Source of the DNA: Bacillus sp. BP-3
GTDB lineage: Bacteria; Bacillota; Bacilli; Bacillales; Bacillaceae_G
DNA: 64,000 bases
NCBI RefSeq assembly: GCF_028401955.1
Contig: NZ_JAQOTJ010000001.1
Coordinates: 343,138 to 407,137 of the forward strand
Direction: 5' to 3'
Part shown: positions 27,190-35,728 of the stretch, piece after piece
Position numbering within the stretch: the first letter of the stretch is position 1
Layout: every line of letters begins with the position of its first letter
Program-made: the position numbers and the translations under genes
Notes under the pieces: generated by a model
Told to the model about the DNA's origin: nothing
What the model saw: only the letters and a program-made list of their open reading frames with translations
The model's database searches: none

Positions 27190-27312
27190 ATGTCCCGCTC
27201 TGTCGGCTGGTAAGAATTACGGGCAAAGAGAAAAACAAACCATCCGTAAGAACCCGATTGGTTCAACTAACCTTTCATGAGAAAGGCGTTCATGAAAGGA
27301 AGTTTCACTTTA
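27190..27312 (+). repeat. Diverged bcr1-like repeat in the glycosyltransferase leader
   Basis: GTCCCGCTCTGTCGGC ... CCCGATTGGTTCAACTAACC ... GGAAGTTTCACTTTA. The central hairpin is replaced by CCTTTCATGA/TCATGAAAGG (27271-27280, 27290-27299, 9-nt loop). It ends 30 bases before the start codon, so it is likely transcribed as part of the 5' leader. Confidence 0.72.
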
Positions 27313-27342
27313 GTCTTCTATATGAAGAGAAAAGAGGGATGT

Positions 27343-28533
27343 ATGGAGCCTTTGCGTATTTTAATGTTGGCATGGGAATATCCCCCGATGATGGTAGGTG
27401 GTCTTGGAAGGCATGTGTATGAATTATCACGGGCTCTTGCGCGTAATGGACATGATGTGCATGTAGTAACGATACACGAAGAGCAATGTACGATATATGA
27501 AAAGGTACACGATGTACATGTACATCGTGTTGCAGTTGATTATCGCGAAAAGTACCATTTTTATGAGTGGATTGCTCAGTTAAACAAGTCTATGCTTGCT
27601 CATGCACAAGAACTATGTAAAGTTTACGCGTTTGATGTGATTCACGCTCATGATTGGCTTGTTGCTATTTGTGCAATGGATTTGCAAAAGCAGCAACAAT
27701 TGTCTCTCGTCACAACGGTTCATGCAACAGAACGTGGACGAAATAGTGGGATTTATACATCATTGCAATGGAAAATACATATGCATGAAAAAGAACTAGT
27801 AAAAGAATCTAATGTTGTGATTGTTTGTAGTCAATTTATGAAAGGTGAAGTTGTGCGGGATTTCGAAGTAAATAGTGAAGCTGTTATTGTGCATCCTAAT
27901 GGAATTGATCAATATTTTTTCCATGCGGTTACGCCTTCGCTAGAAATCACAAATTATTATAATTTAGTGAATCGATTGGTTGTATTTTCAATTGGCCGTA
28001 TTGTGAATGAGAAGGGATTCTATACCATTATTGAGGCGGCACCGCATATTATTGAGCGGTACCCGCAGATTTTATTCATTATTGCAGGTCAAGGAACCAT
28101 GTTAGAGCAATATCGTGCAGCTGTACAGGGGATGGGACTGCAACATTCTATCCATTTTCTCGGTCATATTACAGAAGAAGAGCAGCGCGCATTTCTTCAA
28201 AGGTGTGATGTATTATTAATTCCAAGCTTGTATGAACCTTTTGGGATTGTTGCATTAGAAGGGATGCTCGCAAAGAGGCCAGTTTTAGTTTCGCGTGTGG
28301 GCGGTCTGCAAGAGATCATTGTAGATGGTGTGAATGGATTTCAAATGCAACCAGGTTGTTCGCAAAGTTTGAGTGAGAAATTAATATGGGTTATAGAACA
28401 GCCGAAAATTTCTCAACGCGTCGCGAATAAAGGATATGAAGATGTTCTTGTTCACTATAATTGGGGTGAAATTGCAAGAACAACTGCACAGACGTATGAA
28501 AAAGCAGTTCAACATCATAAATGTGGAGGTTGA
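27343..28533 (+). CDS. Glycosyltransferase family 4 protein
   Basis: 396-residue GT-B enzyme of family GT4. N-terminal acceptor domain begins PLRILMLAWEYPPMMVGGLG (glycogen-synthase-like Gly-Gly-Leu-Gly loop); C-terminal donor domain has FSIGRIVNEKGF and the EPFGIVALEG motif with the two Glu that hold the sugar nucleotide. It ends exactly at the start of the nucleotidyltransferase gene, so the pair probably makes and uses one sugar nucleotide. Target polymer unknown; a glycogen- or surface-glycan role is possible. ATG at 27343 follows GAGGGAT. Confidence 0.85.
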   Translation: MEPLRILMLAWEYPPMMVGGLGRHVYELSRALARNGHDVHVVTIHEEQCTIYEKVHDVHVHRVAVDYREKYHFYEWIAQLNKSMLAHAQELCKVYAFDVIHAHDWLVAICAMDLQKQQQLSLVTTVHATERGRNSGIYTSLQWKIHMHEKELVKESNVVIVCSQFMKGEVVRDFEVNSEAVIVHPNGIDQYFFHAVTPSLEITNYYNLVNRLVVFSIGRIVNEKGFYTIIEAAPHIIERYPQILFIIAGQGTMLEQYRAAVQGMGLQHSIHFLGHITEEEQRAFLQRCDVLLIPSLYEPFGIVALEGMLAKRPVLVSRVGGLQEIIVDGVNGFQMQPGCSQSLSEKLIWVIEQPKISQRVANKGYEDVLVHYNWGEIARTTAQTYEKAVQHHKCGG

Positions 28534-30897
28534 ATGCCGATGAAGGGGGTTATTTTAGCTGGAGGGAAAGGAGTGCGTTTACGCCCGTTAACATGCAACC
28601 TTCCAAAACCCATGTTACCCCTACTACAAAAACCAGTGATGGAATACAGTATTGAACTATTGAAACAGCATGGTATTTGTGAAATTGCTATTACTGTTCA
28701 ATATATGAGTTCTGTTATTCAAAATTATTTTGGTGATGGTAGTAAATGGGGAGTGAAAATACATTACTTTGAAGATACTCCCCCTCTTGGTACAGCGGGG
28801 AGTGTAAAACAAGCAGAGAAGTTTTTAGATGAGCCATTTGTTGTAATTAGCGGAGATGCGCTAACAGATTTTCATCTATCGAAAGGAATTGATTTTCATA
28901 ATAGTCATAATGGGATCGTTACGATGTTTGTTAAAGAAGTAGTTAATCCATCATCGTATGGATTAGTTGTTACAAATCAGCATCAGGAAATTATTAAATA
29001 TATTGAAAAACCTAGTTGGAATGAGGTAATTTCCAATACAGTAAACACAGGTATTTATATTATGGACCCCGACATTTTTTCTTATATTACACCTCGTACG
29101 TTTTTTGACTTTAGTCATCATGTATTTCCTTTATTAGAAAACAAAGAAGCAATGTATGGATATGTAGCAGAGGGATATTGGCTTGATATTGGAACGTTTA
29201 CACAATATCGCCAAGCTCAATTTGACTTGCTTACAAAGAAAGTTCATGTACCTATTCCATATACAGAAGTGTTGCCAATGGTATGGATTGGAGAAGATGT
29301 AACAATTGAAAAAGGAACAAAGATACACGGCCCTGCTTTTATTGGTGAGGGAACAACTGTGCAAACAGGAGTTACTATTGAGCCGTATTCTATTATTGGT
29401 AAGCATAGCGTAATTTCTGCGTATACTCGTCTTCAAAAAAGTATTTTACTCGCTCATACGTATGTAGGAAAGCGATGTGAATTAATCGGGACCACAATTG
29501 GAGCCAGTACAATTATTGAAGATGGAGTTACTTTATTTGAAAAGAGTGTTGTAGCTGATCATTGTCGAATTGGTCAAAATGCTGTGATTAAGACGAAAGG
29601 GAAAGTATGGCCAGAGAAAGTGGTTGAGAGTAGTGCAATTATTGCTTCATCTGGAATTACAGAACATGAAAATATTTCGTGTTTTTTGCAGAAAAGTCGT
29701 ATATGCGGCAGAAGTAATTTAGATATTACGCCACAAGTTGTTGTAAAATTGGCGATGGCATATGGTTCTTTATTATCAGAAGGAGAAAGTTTGTTGATTG
29801 GCAGCAGTACACATGCAGAAGTGCAAATGTTTAAACATATTTTTTTACATGCTGTTCATACAGTGGGAGTGCATACAATGGAATGCCAAGACATGAATGA
29901 ATCTTGCTTCCGATATGCAACTGGGCAAACAAATGTCGTTGGAGGAGTGTTTTTTTGTAAGGGAAAAGATGAGAAACTTATGATTCAATTTTATAATGAA
30001 GAAGGAATGGCATTAACATATAAAAAGCAAAAAGAGATAGAAAATTTGTATATGGCAGAGTCATTTCGTTATGTCGATAGTAAAAAAATTGGGGATAACG
30101 AAATCATAGATGTTTGTTCAGAAGCGTATATTGAATCTACTTTGCAATTCATAGATATCCCTGTTATAAAAAGACAACATTTTCACCTTCTTATAAATAA
30201 GCCAGATGAACTATTTCAGCCTTTGCTATTTTCTTTTTTACTGGAAATTGGCTGCACAGTAACGTGGATGTATGCTGCAGAGCAAAAAGAACATATTAAG
30301 TCATTAATGAAATCAAGCAGAGCAGATATGGCGATTCTATTTCAAGAACAAGGAAATACATTTGAATTATATGATGCTTACGGGAATATTTATAAAAATA
30401 CAAATTGCGAAGAAATGGATATTCCTAATTTATTATTTGAAAAAGATAAAGGTTTCTACCCATTAGCATTAAAATTAGGAGAATGTTATCTTCTTTTTTA
30501 TATGCATAATGAAAGTAAGAAATTATTTCAAATGAGATGGCAGCAAGATATTTTATTTCGAGTTGGTAAATTATTGGAGTTAATTGTTCTTCAAGGGAAA
30601 ACATTGCCAGCAATGTTAGAACAATATCCACCACTATACTTATTATGTGATGAAGTAGTTTGTTCATGGAATGAGAAAGGAAAAGTGTTAGGAATGCTGC
30701 TGCGAGACCGGGCACAGCGAGAGTTTGAAGTATTAGAAGGAATTAAATTTACACATGCAGAAGAAGAGTGGTCTTATGTTGTTTCAGATGTAAATCAACC
30801 AAAATTTCTCGTGTATTCTCATGCAAGAAATCCAGTCATAGCAAAGGAAAATATGGATACACTTATAGAAAAAATTAGACAATATCAAAAGGTGTAG
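28534..30897 (+). CDS. Sugar-1-phosphate nucleotidyltransferase with degenerate phosphoglucomutase domain
   Basis: 787 residues, three parts. Residues 1-235: NTP_transferase domain with GGKGVRLRPLTCNLPKPMLP and GDALTDFH, which should make an NDP-hexose. About 250-375: left-handed beta-helix hexapeptide repeats (VWIGEDVTIEKGTKIHGPAF and following). About 385-787: phosphohexomutase-like region in which the catalytic Ser loop TASHNP and the metal loop DGDR are not recognisable (CKGKDEK and FQEQGNTF at the expected places). The mutase part is therefore probably regulatory or structural. Coupled to the GT4 gene. Confidence 0.85.
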   Translation: MPMKGVILAGGKGVRLRPLTCNLPKPMLPLLQKPVMEYSIELLKQHGICEIAITVQYMSSVIQNYFGDGSKWGVKIHYFEDTPPLGTAGSVKQAEKFLDEPFVVISGDALTDFHLSKGIDFHNSHNGIVTMFVKEVVNPSSYGLVVTNQHQEIIKYIEKPSWNEVISNTVNTGIYIMDPDIFSYITPRTFFDFSHHVFPLLENKEAMYGYVAEGYWLDIGTFTQYRQAQFDLLTKKVHVPIPYTEVLPMVWIGEDVTIEKGTKIHGPAFIGEGTTVQTGVTIEPYSIIGKHSVISAYTRLQKSILLAHTYVGKRCELIGTTIGASTIIEDGVTLFEKSVVADHCRIGQNAVIKTKGKVWPEKVVESSAIIASSGITEHENISCFLQKSRICGRSNLDITPQVVVKLAMAYGSLLSEGESLLIGSSTHAEVQMFKHIFLHAVHTVGVHTMECQDMNESCFRYATGQTNVVGGVFFCKGKDEKLMIQFYNEEGMALTYKKQKEIENLYMAESFRYVDSKKIGDNEIIDVCSEAYIESTLQFIDIPVIKRQHFHLLINKPDELFQPLLFSFLLEIGCTVTWMYAAEQKEHIKSLMKSSRADMAILFQEQGNTFELYDAYGNIYKNTNCEEMDIPNLLFEKDKGFYPLALKLGECYLLFYMHNESKKLFQMRWQQDILFRVGKLLELIVLQGKTLPAMLEQYPPLYLLCDEVVCSWNEKGKVLGMLLRDRAQREFEVLEGIKFTHAEEEWSYVVSDVNQPKFLVYSHARNPVIAKENMDTLIEKIRQYQKV

Positions 30898-30902
30898 AAT
30901 TT

Positions 30903-30931
30903 TTGTTTTAAAAGTGGTATTATGGTATAGT
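30903..30931 (+). promoter_or_regulatory. rpmG promoter
   Basis: TTGTTT (30903-30908), 17-bp spacer, TATAGT (30926-30931), 36 bases upstream of the start codon. Confidence 0.65.
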
Positions 30932-30967
30932 CTGATTTAAGTTATTAGTGACTGGAGGGAAATAAGA

Positions 30968-31117
30968 ATGCGTGTGAATATTACTCTAGCATGTACAGAA
31001 TGCGGAGATCGTAACTATATCTCTAAGAAAAACAAACGTAACAACGCTGAGCGTCTTGAGCTTAAAAAATATTGCAAGCGTGACAAGAAGTCTACGTTAC
31101 ACCGCGAAACAAAGTAA
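30968..31117 (+). CDS. rpmG: 50S ribosomal protein L33
   Basis: 49-residue ribosomal protein, starting [17 protein letters not shown] and ending in the typical TLHRETK. Of the four zinc-ribbon cysteines of the C+ form it retains C9, C12 and C36; the fourth position (39) is Asp, so zinc binding is probably lost or weakened. This suggests a C- or intermediate paralogue that can replace the zinc form when zinc is scarce. RBS GGAGGGAA; own promoter and terminator. Confidence 0.95.
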   Translation: MRVNITLACTECGDRNYISKKNKRNNAERLELKKYCKRDKKSTLHRETK

Positions 31118-31118
31118 G

Positions 31119-31149
31119 CAGTAGGGATATTTTCCTACTGTTTCTTTTG
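31119..31149 (+). terminator. rpmG terminator
   Basis: 7-bp stem CAGTAGG/CCTACTG with 8-nt loop and TTTCTTTT tail directly after the stop. Confidence 0.75.
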
Positions 31150-31165
31150 TATATAGGGGGAATTT

Positions 31166-31738
31166 ATGGTGAAAGAAGAGAAAAAAAGATTACGAACAGA
31201 AATATTAGAGCGTATGAATGCTTTATCAGAAGAACAGTATACGACTTTATCAGAAAAAATTGCAGATTCCCTATATAAACAACAAGAATGGATTGAGGCG
31301 AAAACAATTGGGATTACTCTTTCTATGGAGCGTGAAGTAAATACATATACAATTATTAAAAAAGCATGGGAAGAAGGAAAAGTAATTGTTGTTCCAAAAT
31401 GTAATCGTGAAACGAGAACAATGACATTTCGTCAAATTACAAGTTTTAAACAATTAGAAACCGTTTATATGAATTTACGAGAGCCCGCTCCGTCTATGAC
31501 AGAAGAAGTATTAACAGAGGAGATCGATTTACTTGTCGTACCAGGTGTTGCCTTTACAAGAAAAGGCGAGCGTGTAGGATATGGCGGAGGATATTACGAT
31601 CGTTATCTTGTGAACTATAAAGGGAAAGCGCTATCATTGGTTTTTGATTTTCAAATGGTTGCTCATATCCCAGTTGAACCATTTGATAAAACTGTACATA
31701 AAATTATTACAGAAAAAGAAACATTTTCTATTTTATAA
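31166..31738 (+). CDS. yqgN: 5-formyltetrahydrofolate cyclo-ligase
   Basis: ATP-dependent enzyme that converts 5-formyl-THF to 5,10-methenyl-THF and so recovers folinate for one-carbon metabolism. 190 residues. N-terminal ATP-binding Lys/Arg region (KEEKKRLRTEIL), and the signature VPGVAFTRKGERVGYGGGYY followed by DRYL near residues 130-152. It is in the yqgN position. RBS GGGGGAATTT before ATG. Confidence 0.94.
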   Translation: MVKEEKKRLRTEILERMNALSEEQYTTLSEKIADSLYKQQEWIEAKTIGITLSMEREVNTYTIIKKAWEEGKVIVVPKCNRETRTMTFRQITSFKQLETVYMNLREPAPSMTEEVLTEEIDLLVVPGVAFTRKGERVGYGGGYYDRYLVNYKGKALSLVFDFQMVAHIPVEPFDKTVHKIITEKETFSIL

Positions 31739-31851
31739 CCTATATAGATAAATTAGAAATTGACGATTCTTTTTTATGTTTATTATAATAAATTATGTGA
31801 ACGTTTTCTTATTATGTTTTTATAGTAAGTAGACATTTAGAGGGTGAAAAA

Positions 31852-32043
31852 ATGAAAACTATTTATGATATTCAGCAATTATTAAAGCAATTTGGAACGA
31901 TTATTTATACAGGAGATCGTGTTGCGGATTTGCAATTAATGGAAGATGAGCTTCGTGAATTATATAAATCACAGCTTATTGAGCCGAAAGAGTATCAGAT
32001 GGCTTTATTTTTATTGAAGCAAGAAATTCAAAAAGCGACATAA
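31852..32043 (+). CDS. yqgQ: YqgQ family protein (DUF910)
   Basis: 63-residue helical protein of the YqgQ/DUF910 family, with YDIQQLLKQFG and YTGDRVADLQLMEDELRELY. The B. subtilis family member forms a three-helix bundle and may bind nucleic acid; function is unknown. It lies upstream of glucokinase as in B. subtilis, but the rhomboid protease gene (yqgP/gluP) found before yqgQ in B. subtilis is absent here. A family-B repeat begins just after its stop. Confidence 0.9.
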   Translation: MKTIYDIQQLLKQFGTIIYTGDRVADLQLMEDELRELYKSQLIEPKEYQMALFLLKQEIQKAT

Positions 32044-32200
32044 AAACTCTTTCTTTTTAGAGGAGGACAAGAGCGTCTGGTCATGCATCGAAGTGGTCAG
32101 GGCCTTTTCCTGCCACATGCGAGGTTTAAAACAAAGGGAGCAAGCGAGTACAGGTGATTGTGTATTCTGCATAGCAGTAATTTATATGTTGAAATTTCTA
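32044..32200 (-). repeat. Family-B dispersed repeat between yqgQ and glcK
   Basis: Minus-strand copy: CTGCTATGCAGAATACACAA ... CATGTGGCAGGAAAAGGCCC, then TGACCACTTCGATGCATGAC, aligning over most of its length with 38141-38317. About 30 bases separate it from the glcK start. Confidence 0.72.
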
Positions 32201-32231
32201 TTGAAGAAATAGAGGGAAGAAGGAGAACAAT

Positions 32232-33209
32232 ATGGAAGAGAAATGGTTGGTTGGTGTTGATCTTGGTGGAACAACAACTAAATTGGCATTTATTAATATT
32301 TATGGTGAGTTTATACATAAGTGGGAAATCCCAACAAATACAAGTGAACAAGGAAAACATATTACACTTGATATTGCAAAAGCAATTGATAAAAAGTTAC
32401 AAGAACTAGGTGAACTAAAAAGTAAGTTGGCTGGAATTGGAATGGGTGCTCCGGGGCCTGTTCATGGTGCTTCTGGAATGATTTATGAAGCAGTAAACTT
32501 AGGATGGAAAAACTATCCTCTTAAAGATTTATTAGAAGTAGAAACTGGTTTGCCAGTTGTTGTTGATAATGATGCGAATATTGCAGCACTTGGAGAGATG
32601 TGGAAGGGTGCTGGAGAAGGATCAAAAGATATAATTTGTATGACGCTTGGGACGGGCGTTGGTGGCGGTGTTATCATAAATGGTGAGGTCGTCCATGGTG
32701 TAAGCGGAGCAGGTGGTGAAATTGGTCATATTACAGTTGTAACAGAAAATGGCTTTGCTTGTAACTGTGGGAAATCAGGATGCTTAGAAACTGTTTCTTC
32801 TGCAACTGGTATTGTACGGGTTGCGATGCAAAAACTGCAGGAAACGGATGAGGTTAGTGTACTACGTAGGGTGCTAGAACAAGAAGGGCATGTTACATCA
32901 AAAGATGTGTTTGAGGCCCTTGCACAAGGTGATGCAATAGCGAAACAAGTAGTTGAAAAGGTTGCCTCATATTTAGGATTAGCAGTCGCAAATTTAGCTA
33001 GTACATTAAATCCAGAGAAAATTGTTATTGGCGGTGGTGTATCAAAAGCAGGTGATGCATTGTTACAACCAATTCAACGCTATTTTGAACAATATGCATT
33101 TTCACGTGCTTTTAAAAGTACAAAACTAGCAATTGCGACACTTGGTAATGATGCGGGAGTAATTGGCGGTGCATGGCTTGTGAAAAAATATATTTATGAA
33201 GCAAAGTAA
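32232..33209 (+). CDS. glcK: Glucokinase (ROK family)
   Basis: Phosphorylates free cytosolic glucose to glucose-6-phosphate with ATP. 325 residues. Phosphate-1 loop DLGGTTTK near the N-terminus; catalytic Asp in DNDANIAALGE; ROK zinc motif with HIT...CNCGKSGCLE (Cys cluster and His). Same place as B. subtilis glcK (yqgR). RBS AAGAAGGAG. No cre-like site seen at its 5' end. Confidence 0.95.
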   Translation: MEEKWLVGVDLGGTTTKLAFINIYGEFIHKWEIPTNTSEQGKHITLDIAKAIDKKLQELGELKSKLAGIGMGAPGPVHGASGMIYEAVNLGWKNYPLKDLLEVETGLPVVVDNDANIAALGEMWKGAGEGSKDIICMTLGTGVGGGVIINGEVVHGVSGAGGEIGHITVVTENGFACNCGKSGCLETVSSATGIVRVAMQKLQETDEVSVLRRVLEQEGHVTSKDVFEALAQGDAIAKQVVEKVASYLGLAVANLASTLNPEKIVIGGGVSKAGDALLQPIQRYFEQYAFSRAFKSTKLAIATLGNDAGVIGGAWLVKKYIYEAK

Positions 33210-33247
33210 AATGAAGTTTTCTATTTATAGAAGGTGAGCGGGAAAAG

Positions 33248-33278
33248 AAAAAGGAAGGGAGCGCCCTTCCTTTTTTTA
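33248..33278. terminator. Terminator glcK / DUF2759 gene
   Basis: 12-bp stem AAAAAGGAAGGG/CCCTTCCTTTTT, 4-nt loop, T7; between convergent genes, usable from both sides. Confidence 0.9.
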
Positions 33279-33321
33279 TATGCTAGAAATCATGATGTAT
33301 GTAGAGATTGTAAACAATTGC

Positions 33322-33495
33322 TTAATGTGTTGGTGGATAGCCATTGTTCAGTACTGTCATGATTGTAAACCATCCAAAAACAAGTACAGTTGCAATGGAA
33401 AAACCTCCAGCAAGAAGGTTCTTGTCTCGCAATGTTTTAAGAGAAGAGTATACAGCTAACAGAGTGACTAACGCAAAAATAATAACAAGACCCAT
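33322..33495 (-). CDS. yqgW: DUF2759 family small membrane protein (YqgW)
   Basis: 57 residues: MGLVIIFALVTLLAVYSSLK, a cytosolic turn TLRDKNLLAGG, a second helix and the ending NNGYPPTH. Two membrane helices. It is in the yqgW position between glcK and yqgX and matches DUF2759 in length. Function unknown. ATG preceded by GAGGGGATA on the minus strand. Converges with glcK. Confidence 0.85.
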   Translation of the reverse strand: MGLVIIFALVTLLAVYSSLKTLRDKNLLAGGFSIATVLVFGWFTIMTVLNNGYPPTH

Positions 33496-33616
33496 ACATA
33501 TCCCCTCTACTCTCTTGATTTGTTTGACTTTTTATAATATTTTTTCATTTTCATTGTACATGTTTTCAATAGGGTTGTCGAGGTTTCGTTTCTTATGGAA
33601 AGAAAATGTTGTATCA

Positions 33617-33735
33617 TAAAGTGAAGCTTCTATCAGTGGAGGGCTTTGTTCAAAGCTCTCACCAATTGAGCGCATACTAGCCCCTTACTTAGATTGTATA
33701 TATTTAAATTTTGAGGTGGGGTTGCAGTACAAAAG
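33617..33735 (-). repeat. Diverged bcr1-like repeat upstream of yqgX
   Basis: On the minus strand ends in TCTCCACTGATAGAAGCTTC-like sequence, precisely CCTCCACTGATAGAAGCTTC then ACTTTAT, with GGGGCTAGTATGCGCTCAAT and CCCACCTCAAAATTT, matching the copy at 38318-38596. The central hairpin is AGAGCTTTG/CAAAGCCCT. It produces a false N-terminal extension of the downstream gene. Confidence 0.65.
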
Positions 33736-33763
33736 TGAGTGTAATGACTGGAGGAGATTGAGA

Positions 33764-34393
33764 GTGAATTGGATTCAAATGCCATTAGGGCCACTGCAAA
33801 CAAATGCATATATTTTAAGTAATGATCAAAAAGAATGTATTATTTTTGACCCGGGCAGTGAGGGAGAAAAACTTGTAAGTTACATAAAACAACAACAATT
33901 AAAGCCATTAGCTATTTTATTAACACATGCACATTTCGATCATATTGGTGCAGTTGATGAAGTACGCACTGCGTTTCAAATTCCAGTGTATGTTCATCAA
34001 GAAGAAGCGGATTGGTTAGGAGATGCTACTGTTAACGGTTCGCAAATTTTTATGATGAATCGTAGTATTACGGCAAAACCTGCAGATCACATCATTGAGG
34101 GAGAAGGAACATTGACAATTGGTTCGTTTACGTTTGATATGTTTGAAACGCCGGGACATTCACCAGGAAGCGTTTCGTACTATTGCAAACAAGCAAACGT
34201 TATAATCTCAGGTGATGTTTTATTTCAAATGAGTATTGGCCGCACTGATTTGCCGGGAGGTAGCTTTCAAGAATTAATCATGAGTATTGAAGAAAAGCTA
34301 TTTGAACTACCTGATGATACAACTGTGTTATGTGGGCATGGTCCAGACACAACAATTGGCTTTGAAAAAGAAAACAATCCATTTTTACAATAA
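33764..34393 (+). CDS. yqgX: Metallo-beta-lactamase fold hydrolase (YqgX, glyoxalase II-like)
   Basis: 209-residue hydrolase of the MBL superfamily. Metal motif THAHFDHIG (residues about 57-65), then His in TPGHSPGS, Asp in ISGDVLF and His in CGHGPDT. The family resembles hydroxyacylglutathione hydrolase; the B. subtilis homologue is YqgX and the true substrate may be a bacillithiol conjugate. GTG start (VNWIQMPLGPLQTNAY) six bases after GGAGGAGA; the upstream in-frame ATG lies in the repeat and is rejected. Confidence 0.92.
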   Translation: MNWIQMPLGPLQTNAYILSNDQKECIIFDPGSEGEKLVSYIKQQQLKPLAILLTHAHFDHIGAVDEVRTAFQIPVYVHQEEADWLGDATVNGSQIFMMNRSITAKPADHIIEGEGTLTIGSFTFDMFETPGHSPGSVSYYCKQANVIISGDVLFQMSIGRTDLPGGSFQELIMSIEEKLFELPDDTTVLCGHGPDTTIGFEKENNPFLQ

Positions 34394-34404
34394 GGGGAAC
34401 AGTG

Positions 34405-35520
34405 ATGGAGCACGTTCTAAAGCAAGCGATGGAAAAGGAAGAAGACCGGTCTATTTCTTATAGTACATATATGAGCCTTGCATTATATGATGTAAACAAT
34501 GGTTATTATATGAAAGAACGTGAAAAAATTGGCAGACAAGGAGACTTTTTTACAAGTAGTAATGTGTCTTCTGTTTACGCAAAAACATTTGCTCATTTTT
34601 TTATTCAGCTTGTAAAAGAAGGAGTAGTTGCACCTCATATATGTGAAATTGGTGGTGGAACGGGGAGATTTGCATATGATGTATTGCAAGAGTGGCAAAC
34701 GATATCGCCTGATACGTTTGTAAACCTGCAGTATTCTCTTATAGAAGTGAGTCCATTTCATAGAAGGTTGCAAAAGCAACAACTTCTTTCTTTTTCAAAT
34801 GTTTCGCAATATGCATCCTATGATGAATTAGGCGCCGCTTTTACAGGAATTGTTTTTTCTAATGAGTTGTTTGATGCGTTTCCTGTAGAAGTAATTGAGA
34901 AGCGGGAAGGTATGTTATATGAAGTACGCGTAAAGTATAACTGTGAAGGTGGACTTATAGAAGTGTTGCGTCCATTAGATAGTGAACATATTGTAAATTA
35001 TCTGCACAGACATCAAATCGGGCTGTATGAAGGACAACGATTTGAAGTGCCTTTACAAATGAATGTTTATGTAGAACAACTCACAAGTTGGCTGCAAGAA
35101 GGCATACTTATAACGGTCGATTACGGCTACACAAATGAAGAATGGATGCACCCAGCTCGTCGTGAAGGAAGTTTGCGAAGTTATTATGAGCATCAACTGA
35201 TTCGTAATCCTCTTCAACTTCCAGGAGAGATGGATATAACAACTCATATTCATTGGGATGCATTGAAGGCTGCTTGCGAAGAACAAGGTTTACAAACAGT
35301 ATGGCATACGAAACAAAGAGAATTTTTGCTTGCTGCAGGAATTTTGGAACAACTTGTTGATCATGCAGATCGTAATCCGTTTTCTGATAGTCAAAAGAAA
35401 AACCGTGCAATTCGTTCTATGATTTTACAAGGTGGAATGAGTGATGCTTTTGAAGTTGTTATTCAGAAGAAGGGGTTGCCACATTTCAATTTAGATCATT
35501 ATTTGCATATCTTTTCATAA
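34405..35520 (+). CDS. SAM-dependent methyltransferase, MidA/NDUFAF7 (COG1565) family
   Basis: 371 residues. Conserved COG1565 start region MSLALYDVNNGYYM and GRQGDFFTSS, SAM loop ICEIGGGTGRFAYDVL, VFSNELFDAFPVE, and late in the chain ITVDYGYTNEEW. Eukaryotic members methylate an Arg of complex I subunit NDUFS2; the bacterial substrate is unknown. It follows yqgX by about 10 bases, so both are probably one operon. The TAA stop lies in the ATAAAG end of a bcr1-like element. Confidence 0.88.
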   Translation: MEHVLKQAMEKEEDRSISYSTYMSLALYDVNNGYYMKEREKIGRQGDFFTSSNVSSVYAKTFAHFFIQLVKEGVVAPHICEIGGGTGRFAYDVLQEWQTISPDTFVNLQYSLIEVSPFHRRLQKQQLLSFSNVSQYASYDELGAAFTGIVFSNELFDAFPVEVIEKREGMLYEVRVKYNCEGGLIEVLRPLDSEHIVNYLHRHQIGLYEGQRFEVPLQMNVYVEQLTSWLQEGILITVDYGYTNEEWMHPARREGSLRSYYEHQLIRNPLQLPGEMDITTHIHWDALKAACEEQGLQTVWHTKQREFLLAAGILEQLVDHADRNPFSDSQKKNRAIRSMILQGGMSDAFEVVIQKKGLPHFNLDHYLHIFS

Positions 35521-35570
35521 AGTGAAACTTCCGTCAGTGGGGGGGTACTGCCCGTTAATGCGGGATAAAA
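35517..35570 (-). repeat. Short bcr1-like element at the methyltransferase stop codon
   Basis: 54 bp; minus strand TTTTATCCCGCATTAACGGG, CAGTACCCCCCCACTGACGG, AAGTTTCACTTTAT. Only the two ends of bcr1 remain, the same structure as 26998-27053. Ends in TTTTAT/TTTAT. Confidence 0.82.
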
Positions 35571-35571
35571 C

Positions 35572-35598
35572 GAGGCGCAGTGTAAAATACTGCGCCTC
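35572..35598 (+). terminator. GC-rich hairpin after the methyltransferase gene
   Basis: 10-bp perfect stem GAGGCGCAGT/ACTGCGCCTC with 7-nt loop; the tail ATTCC is not a T-run. Confidence 0.6.
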
Positions 35599-35728
35599 AT
35601 TCCATAGGTAAATACGACATTTTGTTTAGGATTATGTAGTATGTATATATTTTACCTCATGATATATATTTATATTAAAAATATGAGATAAAAGATACAT
35701 AGTACACCTATTGTTTAATTGAATACAC

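Noticed and set aside
33716-33763. Longer N-terminus of YqgX starting at an in-frame ATG-like codon
   Set aside because: Runs through a bcr1-like element; the GTG at 33764 has a strong ribosome binding site and gives the family N-terminus.
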